Shown one piece after another: positions 1-7,288 of a stretch of DNA of 64,000 nt. The stretch is from Clostridiales bacterium (lineage in GTDB: Bacteria; Bacillota; Clostridia; Christensenellales; DUVY01). Under the pieces are notes generated by a model. The model was given only the letters and a program-made list of their open reading frames with translations, was not told where the DNA came from and did not search any database. The position numbers were made by a program, and so were the translations under genes. Location of the stretch: assembly GCA_031263605.1 (NCBI GenBank), contig JAISFM010000134.1:1-64000 (forward strand), written 5' to 3'. Position 1 is the stretch's first letter. Every line of letters starts with the position of its first letter.

Positions 1-256
1 CGCCGCTGCCCAGATAGCGCGCGATCGCCTCGGGCGTGGAGACCTGTTCCCGTTCCGCGCCCTGCACGACGAACTGCTTGCCGAATTTGGGGTTGACGGC
101 GTAGTCCCCTTCGAGGGAACAGGCCTCGCCCTCGGAAATCGGCGGCAGACAGCCCGCCGCGGTGGCCGCGCCGGCGTCCGTATTGACGACGAACACGGTG
201 TACCCGTTTTCCTCGTTGCGGAATATTATGTGGTCGATTGTGCAGGTCAGTTTCAT
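1..256 (-). CDS. recD2: RecD2-type ATP-dependent DNA helicase, N-terminal fragment
   Basis: Only the first 85 codons lie inside the window; the gene runs off the left edge. The ATG is at 256-254 and the peptide begins MKLTCTIDHIIFRNEENGY. The pattern 'FRNEENGYTVF...', a later 'GKQFVVQGAE' and 'TPEAIARYLGSG' is the signature N-terminal OB-fold and linker of RecD2 (YrrC), the stand-alone SF1B 5'-3' helicase found in bacteria without RecBC. The conserved YLGSG is where the helix-hairpin-helix region begins in the family. The ATPase motifs are outside the window. No relation to the downstream glycan genes is expected; it is a housekeeping repair gene. The family assignment is made from this segment only, but the motif spacing is characteristic. 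Confidence 0.82.
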   Translation of the reverse strand, partial: MKLTCTIDHIIFRNEENGYTVFVVNTDAGAATAAGCLPPISEGEACSLEGDYAVNPKFGKQFVVQGAEREQVSTPEAIARYLGSG

Positions 257-298
257 GGTGCTGCGGTTGGGGACGGGGCGGGGGCAGGGGGGAAGGCA

Positions 299-545
299 AG
301 GGAATTGAGAATTGAGAAGTGCGGATGCTGACGCGAAAAGAAACTTCTATTATGCTTTGCGTTTCTTGCCCGTGAGCGGAAACGTTTTAGCGCGGAACTC
401 AATCCTTAATACGAATTGAGAATTGAGAAGTTAAGGATAAGCGTTCGCGTTAAAACATTTCCGCTCACGGGCAAGAAACATACAGCATACTCAATGCTAT
501 TTCTTGCGTAAGCGTCCGAACTTCTCAATTCTCAATTCTCAATTC
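299..545. repeat. 247-bp imperfect palindrome flanked by AATTGAG heptamers (family B, copy 1)
   Basis: This fills the recD2-metK gap. Both ends are arrays of the heptamer AATTGAG, on opposite strands. Inside them each arm carries GTTTCTTGCCCGTGAGCGG (arm 1 near 380, its complement near 460) and a run of the GTTTTARCGCG type. The arms differ at scattered positions, so it is a diverged inverted repeat of about 110 bp per arm around position 422. Related units with the core GTTTCTTGCCC occur near 26.09 kb and at 36.35-36.88 kb. Confidence 0.75.
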
Positions 546-1748
546 TCACTTCCCTTGTCCGAACTTTTCACTTCCCAAAACGGCCGCCAGCGCATCCGCC
601 CTGTCCGTCTTTTCCCACGGGAACGCGGGGTTGCCGAAATGCCCGTAATTGGCCGTTTGGCGGTAAATCGGGCGGCGCAGGCCCAGCGTTTCGATGATCG
701 CCGCCGGACGGAAATCGAACACCGCCCCCACCGCCGCCGTCAATTCTTCGTCCGGGGCCTTCCCCGTGCCGAACGTGTCCAAATACAGCGCGACGGGGCG
801 CGCCCGCCCTATCGCGTAGGCGACTTCGAGTTGGCAGCGGTCGGCTAAACGCGCCGCCACTACGTTCTTGCAAACGTACCGCGCCATGTACGCCGCGCTC
901 CGATCCACCTTGGTCGGGTCCTTGCCCGAAAACGCCCCGCCGCCGTGGGGGATGTAGCCGCCGTAGGTGTCCACTATGATCTTGCGCCCCGTCAAACCGC
1001 TGTCGCCGCGCGGCCCGCCTATCACGAACCGCCCCGTCGGGTTGACGTAATATTTCGTTTCGGGCCGAAGCAATTCCTTGGGCAGGGCTTTGCGGATCAG
1101 ACCTTCCATGTCGCGCCGCAGGGTTTCCATGCCGGTTTCGGGCGCGTGCTGCGTGCTCAAAACCACCGTGTCTATGTACAGCGGCTTGCCGCCGACGTAG
1201 GCCACGGTGACCTGCGCTTTGCCGTCCGGCCGCAAATAGGGGAACGCGCCCGCTTTGCGCGCCCGCGCCAGTTCCCGCGTCAGTTTGTGCGCCAAAGTGA
1301 TCGGCAGGGGCATCAATTCGGGCGTTTCCGTGCAGGCGAAGCCGTACATCATGCCTTGGTCGCCCGCGCCCACCTTGTCCAGAGGGTCGTCCGCCGCCCC
1401 GCCCCGCTCCTTGTATTCCGCGCTCTCGTCCACGCCCAGCGCGATGTCGGGGGACTGCTCCTCGATGCCCGTGACGACCGCGCAGGTTTGGCAGTCGAAG
1501 CCGTATGCCGCGTCCGTGTACCCGACGTCCTTGACGACGCCGCGCGCGATTTTGGGAATGTCCACGTAGCAGTCGCAACTGATTTCGCCCATGACCAGCA
1601 CGAGGCCGGTGTTGACCGCCACGTCGCACGCGCACCGCGCGTTCTCGTCCTGTTTCAGCATTTCGTCCAGCACCGCGTCGCTGATTTGGTCGCAGATCTT
1701 GTCCGGGTGCCCTTCGGTCACGCTCTCGCTGGTGATGTATCGGATCAT
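546..1748 (-). CDS. metK: S-adenosylmethionine synthetase (methionine adenosyltransferase)
   Basis: This cytosolic enzyme makes S-adenosylmethionine from methionine and ATP, releasing phosphate and pyrophosphate. The 400-aa product has normal family length. It shows the N-terminal motif [20 protein letters not shown] (residues 8-27), the adenosine-binding [12 protein letters not shown] (127-138) and the phosphate-binding loop [16 protein letters not shown] (269-284). The ATG at 1748-1746 gives the canonical start [14 protein letters not shown]. The frame stays open about 100 codons further upstream, but that extension is a Lys/Pro/Asn/Thr tandem repeat with no counterpart in MetK, so I treat it as noncoding. 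It is transcribed away from the glycan locus, on the same strand as recD2. I see no SAM riboswitch in the 490-bp upstream gap. Confidence 0.96.
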   Translation of the reverse strand: MIRYITSESVTEGHPDKICDQISDAVLDEMLKQDENARCACDVAVNTGLVLVMGEISCDCYVDIPKIARGVVKDVGYTDAAYGFDCQTCAVVTGIEEQSPDIALGVDESAEYKERGGAADDPLDKVGAGDQGMMYGFACTETPELMPLPITLAHKLTRELARARKAGAFPYLRPDGKAQVTVAYVGGKPLYIDTVVLSTQHAPETGMETLRRDMEGLIRKALPKELLRPETKYYVNPTGRFVIGGPRGDSGLTGRKIIVDTYGGYIPHGGGAFSGKDPTKVDRSAAYMARYVCKNVVAARLADRCQLEVAYAIGRARPVALYLDTFGTGKAPDEELTAAVGAVFDFRPAAIIETLGLRRPIYRQTANYGHFGNPAFPWEKTDRADALAAVLGSEKFGQGK

Positions 1749-1749
1749 T

Positions 1750-2012
1750 GAAGTGTATTCCTTTTTATAAAGTGTATTTTTATCGGGGTTGGGTGGGGTG
1801 GAGGGGGGTGTTTTTTTGGGGTTGAGTTTTGGGGCGAGGTTTTTGCGGGTTTGGGGTGTTGTTTGTGGGTTGTGTTTTTTGGGGGTTGAGTTTTGGGGCG
1901 AGGTTTTTGCGAGTTTGGGGTGTGTGTGTGGGTTGTGTTTTTTTGGGGTTGAGTTTTGGGGTGAAGTTTTTGCGAGTTTGGGGTGTGTTTGTGGGTTGTG
2001 TTTTTTGGGGTT
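1750..2012. repeat. GT-rich region with three 63-64-bp tandem repeats upstream of metK
   Basis: The unit contains GGGGTTGAGTTTTGGGG followed by a GTTTTTGCG block and a TGTGGGTTGTG block. The GTTGAG landmark falls at 1821, 1885 and 1948 (periods 64 and 63). A fourth partial copy fades near 2005. The plus strand here is almost only G and T. Because the unit is close to a multiple of three, several antisense frames stay open by chance. Confidence 0.8.
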
Positions 2013-2016
2013 TTTT

Positions 2017-2052
2017 GTGGGAAAACCTTTTTTGTCAAAAAGTTTTTCCCAC
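2017..2052. terminator. Perfect-stem hairpin, member of the GGAAAAC/CTTTTTTCAAAAAG hairpin family
   Basis: GTGGGAAAA at 2017-2025 pairs with TTTTCCCAC ending at 2052, enclosing a second pairing of T and A runs. It resembles the stronger hairpins near 8.43, 12.45, 16.05 and 43.27 kb. It could end transcription on either strand or form a leader structure for metK. The sequence does not decide which. Confidence 0.5.
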
Positions 2053-2062
2053 ACCCGTTAGA

Positions 2063-2218
2063 GTTGTTGCGAAACCTCTCCGCGAACTCTTTACGGGTCT
2101 TTTCGTGTACGGGTAAGATAGAAATCTTGATAGCAGCGGTGCTGCAATCTGCGGTTTTTATCTTACCCGTACGCAAAAATCCCTCGTAAATCTTTTCGCG
2201 TTTAGGCTTCGCAACAAC
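2063..2218. repeat. MITE-like palindromic element, copy A1
   Basis: This 156-bp imperfect palindrome is bounded by a perfect 11-bp terminal inverted repeat, GTTGTTGCGAA (2063-2073) and TTCGCAACAAC (2208-2218). It shares CGGGTCTTTTCGTGT near the left arm and a central block around TAGCAGCGGTGCTGCAA with copy A2 at 3231-3393, and the same centre with copy A3 at 38091-38231. There is no coding capacity, which is why it is called MITE-like. No transposase is present in the window. Confidence 0.7.
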
Positions 2219-2239
2219 TCTTTTGCAAAAAACTTTTAC

Positions 2240-2569
2240 TTATTCGTCCGGAGCGTCGTTCGGAGCGTCGTTTGCGGCGGCGTTCGGGGTGTCGTCCGGG
2301 GTTTCGTCCGCAACATCGTTTGCGGCGGTGTTCGGGGCGTTGTTTGCGGCGGCGTCCGGGGTGTCGTTCGGGGCGGTGTTTGGGGTGCTGTTTGGGGCGT
2401 CGTCGGTTTCCCGCGCCGCTTTCTTTTCCAAAAAGTCGGCGTATTCCTTTTGGGTCATGACGACGGTTTTGCCGTCCTCGTCGGTTGTCGCGACGGGCGT
2501 CTCGTCCTCTAAAATATCGAAATCCAGAAACGAGCCGATTAAGTCGTCCACTTTTTTAAACTTCGCCAT
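2240..2569 (-). CDS. Small acidic protein with Pro/Asn/Ala/Asp low-complexity tail
   Basis: This 109-aa product is not recognised. Residues 1-55 (beginning MAKFKKVDDLIGSFLDFDIL, later MTQKEYADFLEKK) look like a short folded or helical region. The last half is a degenerate repeat of the type APN(T/D)(A/T)PND, strongly acidic and probably disordered. The codon for M1 is at 2569-2567. It was preferred over the in-frame ATG upstream because a near-perfect promoter (TTTACA-17-TATAAT) ends only 12 bases before it, so longer versions would start outside the transcript. There is no signal peptide, so it is probably cytosolic. It reads on the same strand as metK but is separated from it by repeats. 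The function is unknown. Confidence 0.6.
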   Translation of the reverse strand: MAKFKKVDDLIGSFLDFDILEDETPVATTDEDGKTVVMTQKEYADFLEKKAARETDDAPNSTPNTAPNDTPDAAANNAPNTAANDVADETPDDTPNAAANDAPNDAPDE

Positions 2570-2581
2570 AACTTCGCAGAA

Positions 2582-2610
2582 ATTATACCATAAATAGGAA
2601 CGTTTGTAAA
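2582..2610 (-). promoter_or_regulatory. Sigma-70-type promoter of the small acidic protein gene
   Basis: On the minus strand, TTTACA (2610-2605), a 17-base spacer and TATAAT (2587-2582) match the consensus at 11 of 12 positions. Transcription should begin near 2575, only about six bases before the ATG at 2569, leaving no room for a Shine-Dalgarno site. The message is therefore nearly leaderless. Confidence 0.8.
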
Positions 2611-2614
2611 GGAC

Positions 2615-2880
2615 GAACGGATAACAGAACGGATAAACGGATAACAGAACGGATAAAATGATAAATAAGCGGCGAAACGCGCGAGGGAAAGGAATGGACA
2701 AACGGCGTGGAACATAAACACGGTCGGACGCGTAAAGCGGCCGACGGGGCAATCTCTATGTAAAAAGGCGCGTTTCGTGTTTGGTAGAGATTGCCGCGTC
2801 GCGCTTCGCGCTCCTCGCAATGACTTGCTGTGTTGGCGTTCAATGCGGTTTGTCCACTCCCGCGGGAGAGAAAAACAATT
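2615..2880. repeat. Spacer: two 20-bp tandem units and a dispersed hairpin repeat
   Basis: GGATAACAGAACGGATAAAC is repeated twice near 2628-2667. From about 2748 to 2823 lies a copy of the commonest dispersed repeat of the window: a GCAATCTCTATG arm, then GGTAGAGATTGCCGCGTCGC and CGCTCCTCGCAATGAC. I see no gene here. Confidence 0.65.
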
Positions 2881-2908
2881 TGCAAAATTTGCGAATTTGT
2901 GATATGAT
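2880..2908 (+). promoter_or_regulatory. Promoter of tRNA-Arg
   Basis: TTGCAA (2880-2885), a 17-base spacer and TATGAT (2903-2908) place the start near 2915, six bases before the tRNA 5' end at 2921. This is typical for a tightly transcribed tRNA gene. Confidence 0.7.
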
Positions 2909-2920
2909 ATAAAACAATGT

Positions 2921-2997
2921 GTTCTCGTAGCTCAGTTGGATAGAGTATCGGTCTCCGAAGCCGAGGGTCGCGCGTTCAAGTCGCGCCGGGAACGCCA
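2921..2997 (+). tRNA. tRNA-Arg (anticodon CCG)
   Basis: A complete cloverleaf is visible. The acceptor stem GTTCTCG pairs with CGGGAAC, and the D arm contains AGCTCAGTTGGATAGAG. The anticodon loop CTCCGAA carries CCG at 2955-2957. The T arm contains the GTTCAAGTC loop, and CCA is encoded at 2995-2997. CCG reads CGG arginine codons, which are frequent in this GC-rich DNA. It is flanked by its own promoter and a strong terminator, so it is a single-gene transcript. Confidence 0.95.
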
Positions 2998-3000
2998 AAA

Positions 3001-3036
3001 GGCTCGTGTTTCATCGCGGAACGCGAGCCGTTTTTA
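3001..3036 (+). terminator. Rho-independent terminator after tRNA-Arg
   Basis: GGCTCGTGTT pairs with AACGCGAGCC (10 bp with one G-T pair) around a nine-base loop and is followed directly by GTTTTTAT. It lies four bases after the CCA end of the tRNA. Confidence 0.88.
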
Positions 3037-3230
3037 TAGGTAATTTTTTGGAAGGCTTCCTCGGTACGGCGGCCGGAATTTGTATGGGAGCGGGCAAACC
3101 GCGTTGATTATAAACACGGCAAGTCTAATGCGAGGAGCGCGAAACGCTTTGAGGGCAATCTCTACAAAACATGAAACGCACCTTTTTATATAGAGATTGC
3201 TTCGTTGCTCACTGCGTTCGCTCCTCGCAA

Positions 3231-3393
3231 TAGACTTGTTGCGAAATACGGCGCGGACGCTATGCGGGTCTTTTCGTGTGTAAAGCGGGTAAAAATTTTG
3301 TTAGTAGCGTTGCTGCAAACTGCAATTTTTATCCGCATTACACGCAAAAATCCCTCGCCTATCATCTCGCGCATTAATTTCGCAACAAGTCTA
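3231..3393. repeat. MITE-like palindromic element, copy A2 (best copy)
   Basis: This 163-bp element has a perfect 17-bp terminal inverted repeat, TAGACTTGTTGCGAAAT at the left and its complement at the right. Its interior matches copy A1 (CGGGTCTTTTCGTGT; centre TAGCGTTGCTGCAA). It sits inside a dispersed hairpin repeat: the left flank ends CTCCTCGCAA and the right flank resumes ATGACC, which are normally contiguous as CTCCTCGCAATGAC. It therefore appears to have inserted into that repeat. Confidence 0.8.
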
Positions 3394-3437
3394 ATGACCG
3401 GTTGCATAAAAGTATTGATTTGTTGCAGTTTTATATA

Positions 3438-3465
3438 TTGACCTGCCGTCTTTGTATGGTATACT
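3438..3465 (+). promoter_or_regulatory. Promoter of the GH130 gene
   Basis: TTGACC (3438-3443), a 16-base spacer and TATACT (3460-3465) predict a start near 3472. The first transcribed bases form the inverted repeat at 3476-3514. Confidence 0.65.
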
Positions 3466-3475
3466 ATGGGTATGC

Positions 3476-3514
3476 GTTTGAAAATCGGCGCGGCGAAACG
3501 GCTAATTTTCAAAC
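3476..3514. promoter_or_regulatory. Perfect 10-bp inverted repeat at the GH130 transcription start
   Basis: GTTTGAAAAT (3476-3485) and ATTTTCAAAC (3505-3514) are exact complements separated by 19 bases. The position just downstream of the predicted start suits an operator or a 5' leader hairpin. Which regulator would bind is unknown; the AraC-type gene at 22 kb is one candidate. Confidence 0.5.
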
Positions 3515-3625
3515 CTGCGTATTCGGTATGAGCGACAAACTTTCAAAAAATTCTGCGACGGCGGCGGCGGTTAAGCCGCGCGGCGGGGGCTGCGAAGCCG
3601 GCGCGGTTCGCTACCCGCAAACCCC

Positions 3626-4630
3626 TTGATAACGCCGGCGATGATCGAGCCCCGCAATCGGGACTTCGAGGTCGTCGGCGCGTTCAATCCAGGCGTCGCC
3701 GCGTTTATGGGCAAAACGGTCTTGTTGGTCCGGGTCGCCGAACGCGTCAAAGCGGACGCGCGGTTCGCGTATGTCCCTATCGTTGAGAACGGGAAAATCA
3801 AAACGCTGAAAATCGACAGGAGCGACGGGGACTACGATTTTTCGGATCCGAGGCTAATCGTCGGGAAAGGCGGGAAACTGCTGACTTCAATGTCAAGGCT
3901 GGTCGTCGCCGAAAGCGCGGACGGCGTGAATTTCGAGATTTTTCCCGAACGCGGGATTTTTCCCGAAACGGAATACGAGGAATACGGCGTCGAGGACCCG
4001 CGCGTTACCGAGATAGACGGGACATATTACATAACGTACACCGCGGTTTCCGGCAAGGGCGTTTGCGTCGCGCTGGCCGTGACGGAGGATTTCCGCGCGT
4101 TTGAAAAAAAAGGCGTCGTCTTGTGCCCCGACAACAAGGACGCGGCCATCTTTCCCGAAAAAATCGGCGGCAAGTTTTATATGTTGCACCGCCCGTCGCG
4201 CTCGGAGTTCGCGCGCCCCGAAATGTGGATCGCCGAATCGGACAACCTGACGCAATGGGGCAATCACCGGCGCGTGCTGGCGACGCGCGAGGGGGATTGG
4301 GACGGCGTTCGGCTGGGGTCGAGTTCGACGCCGATTAAAACCGAGGGCGGCTGGTTGGTTTTGTATCACGGCGCGGATCGAAACGACCGCTATTGTTTGG
4401 GCGCGGTTTTGCTGGATTTGCGGAACCCGCACATTGTGCTGAAACGGTCGGCCAAACCGTTTTTGGAGCCCGTGCTGCCCTATGAGAAAAACGGATTTTT
4501 CGGCGGCGTGGTGTTCGCCTGCGGCTGTTTGCGGGACGGCGGGCGTTTGAGAATCTATTACGGGGCGGCGGACGACAAGGTTTGCCGCGCGGACGCGGAT
4601 ATAAGCGGCTTGCTGGGAGCGATGGGTTGA
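3626..4630 (+). CDS. GH130 family enzyme (beta-mannoside phosphorylase or mannosidase type), cytosolic
   Basis: GH130 enzymes cleave beta-mannosides, usually by phosphorolysis. The product is a five-bladed propeller of about 330 aa. Here FNPGVAAF (20-27), the SMSRLVVAESADGVNFE segment (88-104), GVEDPRVTEIDGTYYI (121-136, with the proposed general acid Asp124) and a late WLVLYHGAD are diagnostic. The start is uncertain. TTG at 3626 opens at the LITPAM motif, but the residues expected just before it (VRYPQ, then NP) sit one frame over in an ORF starting ATG 3529, so a one-base frameshift near 3619-3623 may have split the N-terminus. No Shine-Dalgarno site precedes either start. It has no signal peptide, so it would act on imported oligosaccharides delivered by the transporter that follows. 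Substrate and phosphorylase-versus-hydrolase status cannot be read with certainty. Confidence 0.85.
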   Translation: MITPAMIEPRNRDFEVVGAFNPGVAAFMGKTVLLVRVAERVKADARFAYVPIVENGKIKTLKIDRSDGDYDFSDPRLIVGKGGKLLTSMSRLVVAESADGVNFEIFPERGIFPETEYEEYGVEDPRVTEIDGTYYITYTAVSGKGVCVALAVTEDFRAFEKKGVVLCPDNKDAAIFPEKIGGKFYMLHRPSRSEFARPEMWIAESDNLTQWGNHRRVLATREGDWDGVRLGSSSTPIKTEGGWLVLYHGADRNDRYCLGAVLLDLRNPHIVLKRSAKPFLEPVLPYEKNGFFGGVVFACGCLRDGGRLRIYYGAADDKVCRADADISGLLGAMG

Positions 4631-5375
4631 AGTTGAAAGTTGAAAATTAAAGTTACGGATTAGACGGTGTCGGCCGTAGAAAGAACGGCGCGGGGCGCAA
4701 AAAGGCTCTTCATACGCTGGCAGAGGTTATGGCCGGCATCGGTCAAACAGTTTCGTAACAACTTTGGCGGCGCGCGGCGAAAAAGCGGGCCAACGGGGTA
4801 TACCCCGTTTTTCGTTGAACATGAAATGTTCAACGGGGAAAGGAAGTTTCAGCGAACGGCGCGTCGGACGGGAGGCAAGAGAGGCGTTTCTTAATCTGTG
4901 AATACAGGGAGCGGACAAATAGCGAGGAACATAAACTCGGCCTTGCGGGGAGGGCGGCGATAAGCGGCCGACGGGGCTGTCTCCATGTAAAAAGGCGCGT
5001 TTCGTGTTTGGTAGAGATTGCCGCGTCGCGCTTCGCGCTCCTCGCAATGACAAACGGGGCGTTCCTCTGTAATGACAACGAGTGCGCGGACATTCCCCTG
5101 TATGCGGCGCGCGGGCGTTCCTGTGTTTGGTGGAGATTGCCGCGTCGCGCTTCGCGCTCCTCGCAATGACACGCGGGGCGTTCGTGCTCCTCGCAATGAC
5201 AAACGGGGCGTTCGTGCTCCTCGCAACAAGTCTAATGACACGCGGGGGCGTTCGCGCTCCTCGCTGCAAGTCTGATGACTTGCGGTAACGCGGTTTGTGC
5301 ATTCCCGTGAATACGGGTTCTGACGGCATTTTTACTCATCTTGTGTAATTCTTTTGTAAAAGGGAAAATCGGGAA
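4631..5375. repeat. 745-bp repeat mosaic between GH130 and the first permease
   Basis: No gene is supported. It contains a twin-hairpin element (4792-4835), copies of the dispersed GAGATTGCCGCGTCGCGC/CTCCTCGCAATGAC repeat near 5015-5050 and 5130-5170, truncated copies near 5195 and 5215, and a CGCAACAAGTCTAATGAC sequence at 5222-5239 that looks like a solo scar of the MITE-like element. Confidence 0.7.
4792..4835. repeat. Twin-hairpin element, copy 1
   Basis: The first hairpin is the perfect palindrome AACGGGGTATACCCCGTT (4792-4809), followed by TTT. The second is CGTTGAACAT, loop GAA, ATGTTCAACG (4813-4835). The same arrangement with different but still perfectly paired stems recurs at 58611-58657. 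Confidence 0.75.
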
Positions 5376-6305
5376 GTGGAGCGGGCGTTTATCCAAAAAT
5401 TGAAAAAGAGCGATTTCGTGAAAAACAGGAGCCGGTACCTGCTGCTGCTGCCCTCGCTCGCCTTTATGATTGTGTTCGCCTATATCCCCATGATTGGCAT
5501 CGTCATCGCCTTTCAAAACTACGACCCCGTGGCGGGGTTTTTCGGAAGTCCCTGGCTGGGCGTTGAAAATTTCAAATTCTTTTTCGAGGGCGGCGAATGG
5601 TTGCAAGTCACGCTGAACACGCTGTACCTCAACGCGCTGTTCATTGTGACCGGCACGGCCGCGTCGATCGCTATCGCCGTCGTCATGAGCGAAATCCGGG
5701 GCAAATATTTCAAAAAGACCGCGCAGACGCTGATGACGCTGCCCAATTTTGTGTCGTGGGCGACAATCGCGCTGTTTTCGGTCGCTTTTTTGGAGTCCGA
5801 CGGCATTATAAACGCGGCGGTCAAATTGTTCGGCGGCTCGCCCGTCGCGTTCTATTCCGACCCCGGCGTTTGGGTGGGCGTGTTCGTCGTTATCCGCGCG
5901 TGGAAAAGCGCGGGCTGGGGCGCGATTATCTATATGGCCGCGATTTTGAGCATCGACAAGGAAATCCACGAGGCCGCCGTCATCGACGGCGCGGGGCGGC
6001 TGCGGCGCATATTCGCCATTACGCTGCCTTTGATTAAAAATACGGTCGTGCTGATGGCCATCATGAGTATCGGCGGCATCTTTAAAGGCGATTTCGGCAT
6101 GATTTACCCCTTTATCGGCGACAACGCCATGCTGTACCCCACGACCGACGTTATCGATACCTATGTGTTTCGCGCCCTGCGAAGTTTTACGAACTACGGC
6201 AGGGCGGCGGCAGTCGGGCTGTACCAGTCCGCAATGGGCTTCTTGCTGGTGATCGTCGCCAATCGGTTGGCAAAACGGTACGCGCCGGAGTCGGCGATAT
6301 TCTGA
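5376..6305 (+). CDS. Sugar ABC transporter permease, LplB type (CUT1 family)
   Basis: This is one of two membrane subunits of an oligosaccharide importer. The 309-aa product opens with a basic stretch and a hydrophobic segment YLLLLPSLAFMIVFAYI (21-37) and has about six membrane segments. The cytoplasmic EAA loop that docks with the ATPase is EAAVIDGAG (199-207) followed by RRIFAITLPLIK. The phrase AYIPMIGIVIAFQNYDP is typical of LplB-type permeases working with large lipoprotein binding proteins. The start is GTG at 5376, with AAAAGGGAAAATCGGGAA just upstream. Its partner permease would normally follow directly, but here 983 bp of repeats intervene. No ATPase gene is nearby, as is usual for such systems, which share an MsmX-like ATPase encoded elsewhere. 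Confidence 0.93.
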   Translation: MERAFIQKLKKSDFVKNRSRYLLLLPSLAFMIVFAYIPMIGIVIAFQNYDPVAGFFGSPWLGVENFKFFFEGGEWLQVTLNTLYLNALFIVTGTAASIAIAVVMSEIRGKYFKKTAQTLMTLPNFVSWATIALFSVAFLESDGIINAAVKLFGGSPVAFYSDPGVWVGVFVVIRAWKSAGWGAIIYMAAILSIDKEIHEAAVIDGAGRLRRIFAITLPLIKNTVVLMAIMSIGGIFKGDFGMIYPFIGDNAMLYPTTDVIDTYVFRALRSFTNYGRAAAVGLYQSAMGFLLVIVANRLAKRYAPESAIF

Positions 6306-7288
6306 CGGCGGGTAATTTACAATTTACAATTGTGTAATTTACAATTGACAATTTACAATTGACAAATTTCGGATGGTAGTTAGCGAGTGGAGAGCGGATG
6401 GCGGATAGTGATTAGTGGCGGTCTTCACAGTGCACAGTGGATTGGATAAAAGGTAAAAAGTAAAAGATAAAAGATGTTGTCGAGGGCTTTGGGCGCAGTG
6501 CGGTCGGGGGACTTTCACAGTGCACAGTGCATAGTCCACAGTGCACAGTTTCGGTCGAGGGACATTGCGCGGGCGTTCCTGTGTTTGGTAGAGATGGCTT
6601 CGTCGCGTTTCGCGCTCCTCGCAATGACAAACAGGGCGTTCCCCTGCATGGTAGGGATTGCCGCGTTGCGCTCCTCGCAATGACAAAGGCAGCGCACAGG
6701 TGTGGTCGAGTTGATTTGAGGACCCACCCCGCCGCCGTTGGCGGCACCCCTCCGTGGGAGGGGAATTTTTCAGCGGTGGGAGATTTCTCCGCTTCGTTCG
6801 GGGCTATGCCCCGAACTTCGGTCGAAATGACAGAGGTAGGTACGGGCGTTCCTCTGTCGGCTTTTAAGTGGTGGGAGATTTCTCGACTTCGCTCGAAATG
6901 ACAGGACTTTGCACATAATGACAGGACTTTGCGCAATCGGAATGAGAGAGGAAAGCGCGGGGCGTTCCTGTGTTTGGTAGAGATGGCTTCGTCGCGTTTC
7001 GCGCTCCTCGCAATGACATGCCGTGTTTTATGAGCAATGCGGTTGGTGCATTCGCAACAGGCCTCATAATGTGGGAGATTTCTCAGGCCGCGCTCGAAAT
7101 GACAGAGGCAGGCGCGCCCGCCGATCGGCTGAAATGACAGAGGCAGGCGCGCGCGAAGTAAATTGCAAACCGAAATTTGACCGTTGCCAATCGTAAATTG
7201 AAAACAAATTTCGGTTAAAAGTACGCTATCCTTAATTTGTCAATTGTCAATTGTAAATTGAGAAAAGGTCTCGGCAAACAGGAAAGAC
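6306..7288. repeat. 983-bp repeat mosaic separating the two permease genes
   Basis: No coding sequence is supported. The left end carries an AATTTAC/AATTGAC heptamer array (about 6315-6362) and the right end its complement GTCAATT/GTAAATT (about 7238-7262), so the whole block is bounded by inverted heptamers. Inside are AAAAGGT/AAAAGAT arrays (6449-6477), CACAGTG/CACAGTC arrays (6517-6550), three GATTGCCGCG/CTCCTCGCAATGAC repeats, and several copies of GGGAGATTTCTCGACTTCG followed by CTCGAAATGACA. Confidence 0.75.

Noticed and set aside
1749-2054. N-terminal extension of metK by about 100 codons
   Set aside because: It is a Lys/Pro/Asn/Thr repeat encoded by GT-rich tandem DNA, has no counterpart in MetK, and the canonical start [14 protein letters not shown] lies downstream.
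2063-2218. Insertion sequence
   Set aside because: At 156 bp it has terminal inverted repeats but no coding capacity, and no transposase is in the window. It is called MITE-like only.
1749-2239. SAM riboswitch upstream of metK
   Set aside because: I found no SAM-I or SAM-II core. The gap is tandem repeat, one hairpin and a MITE-like element.
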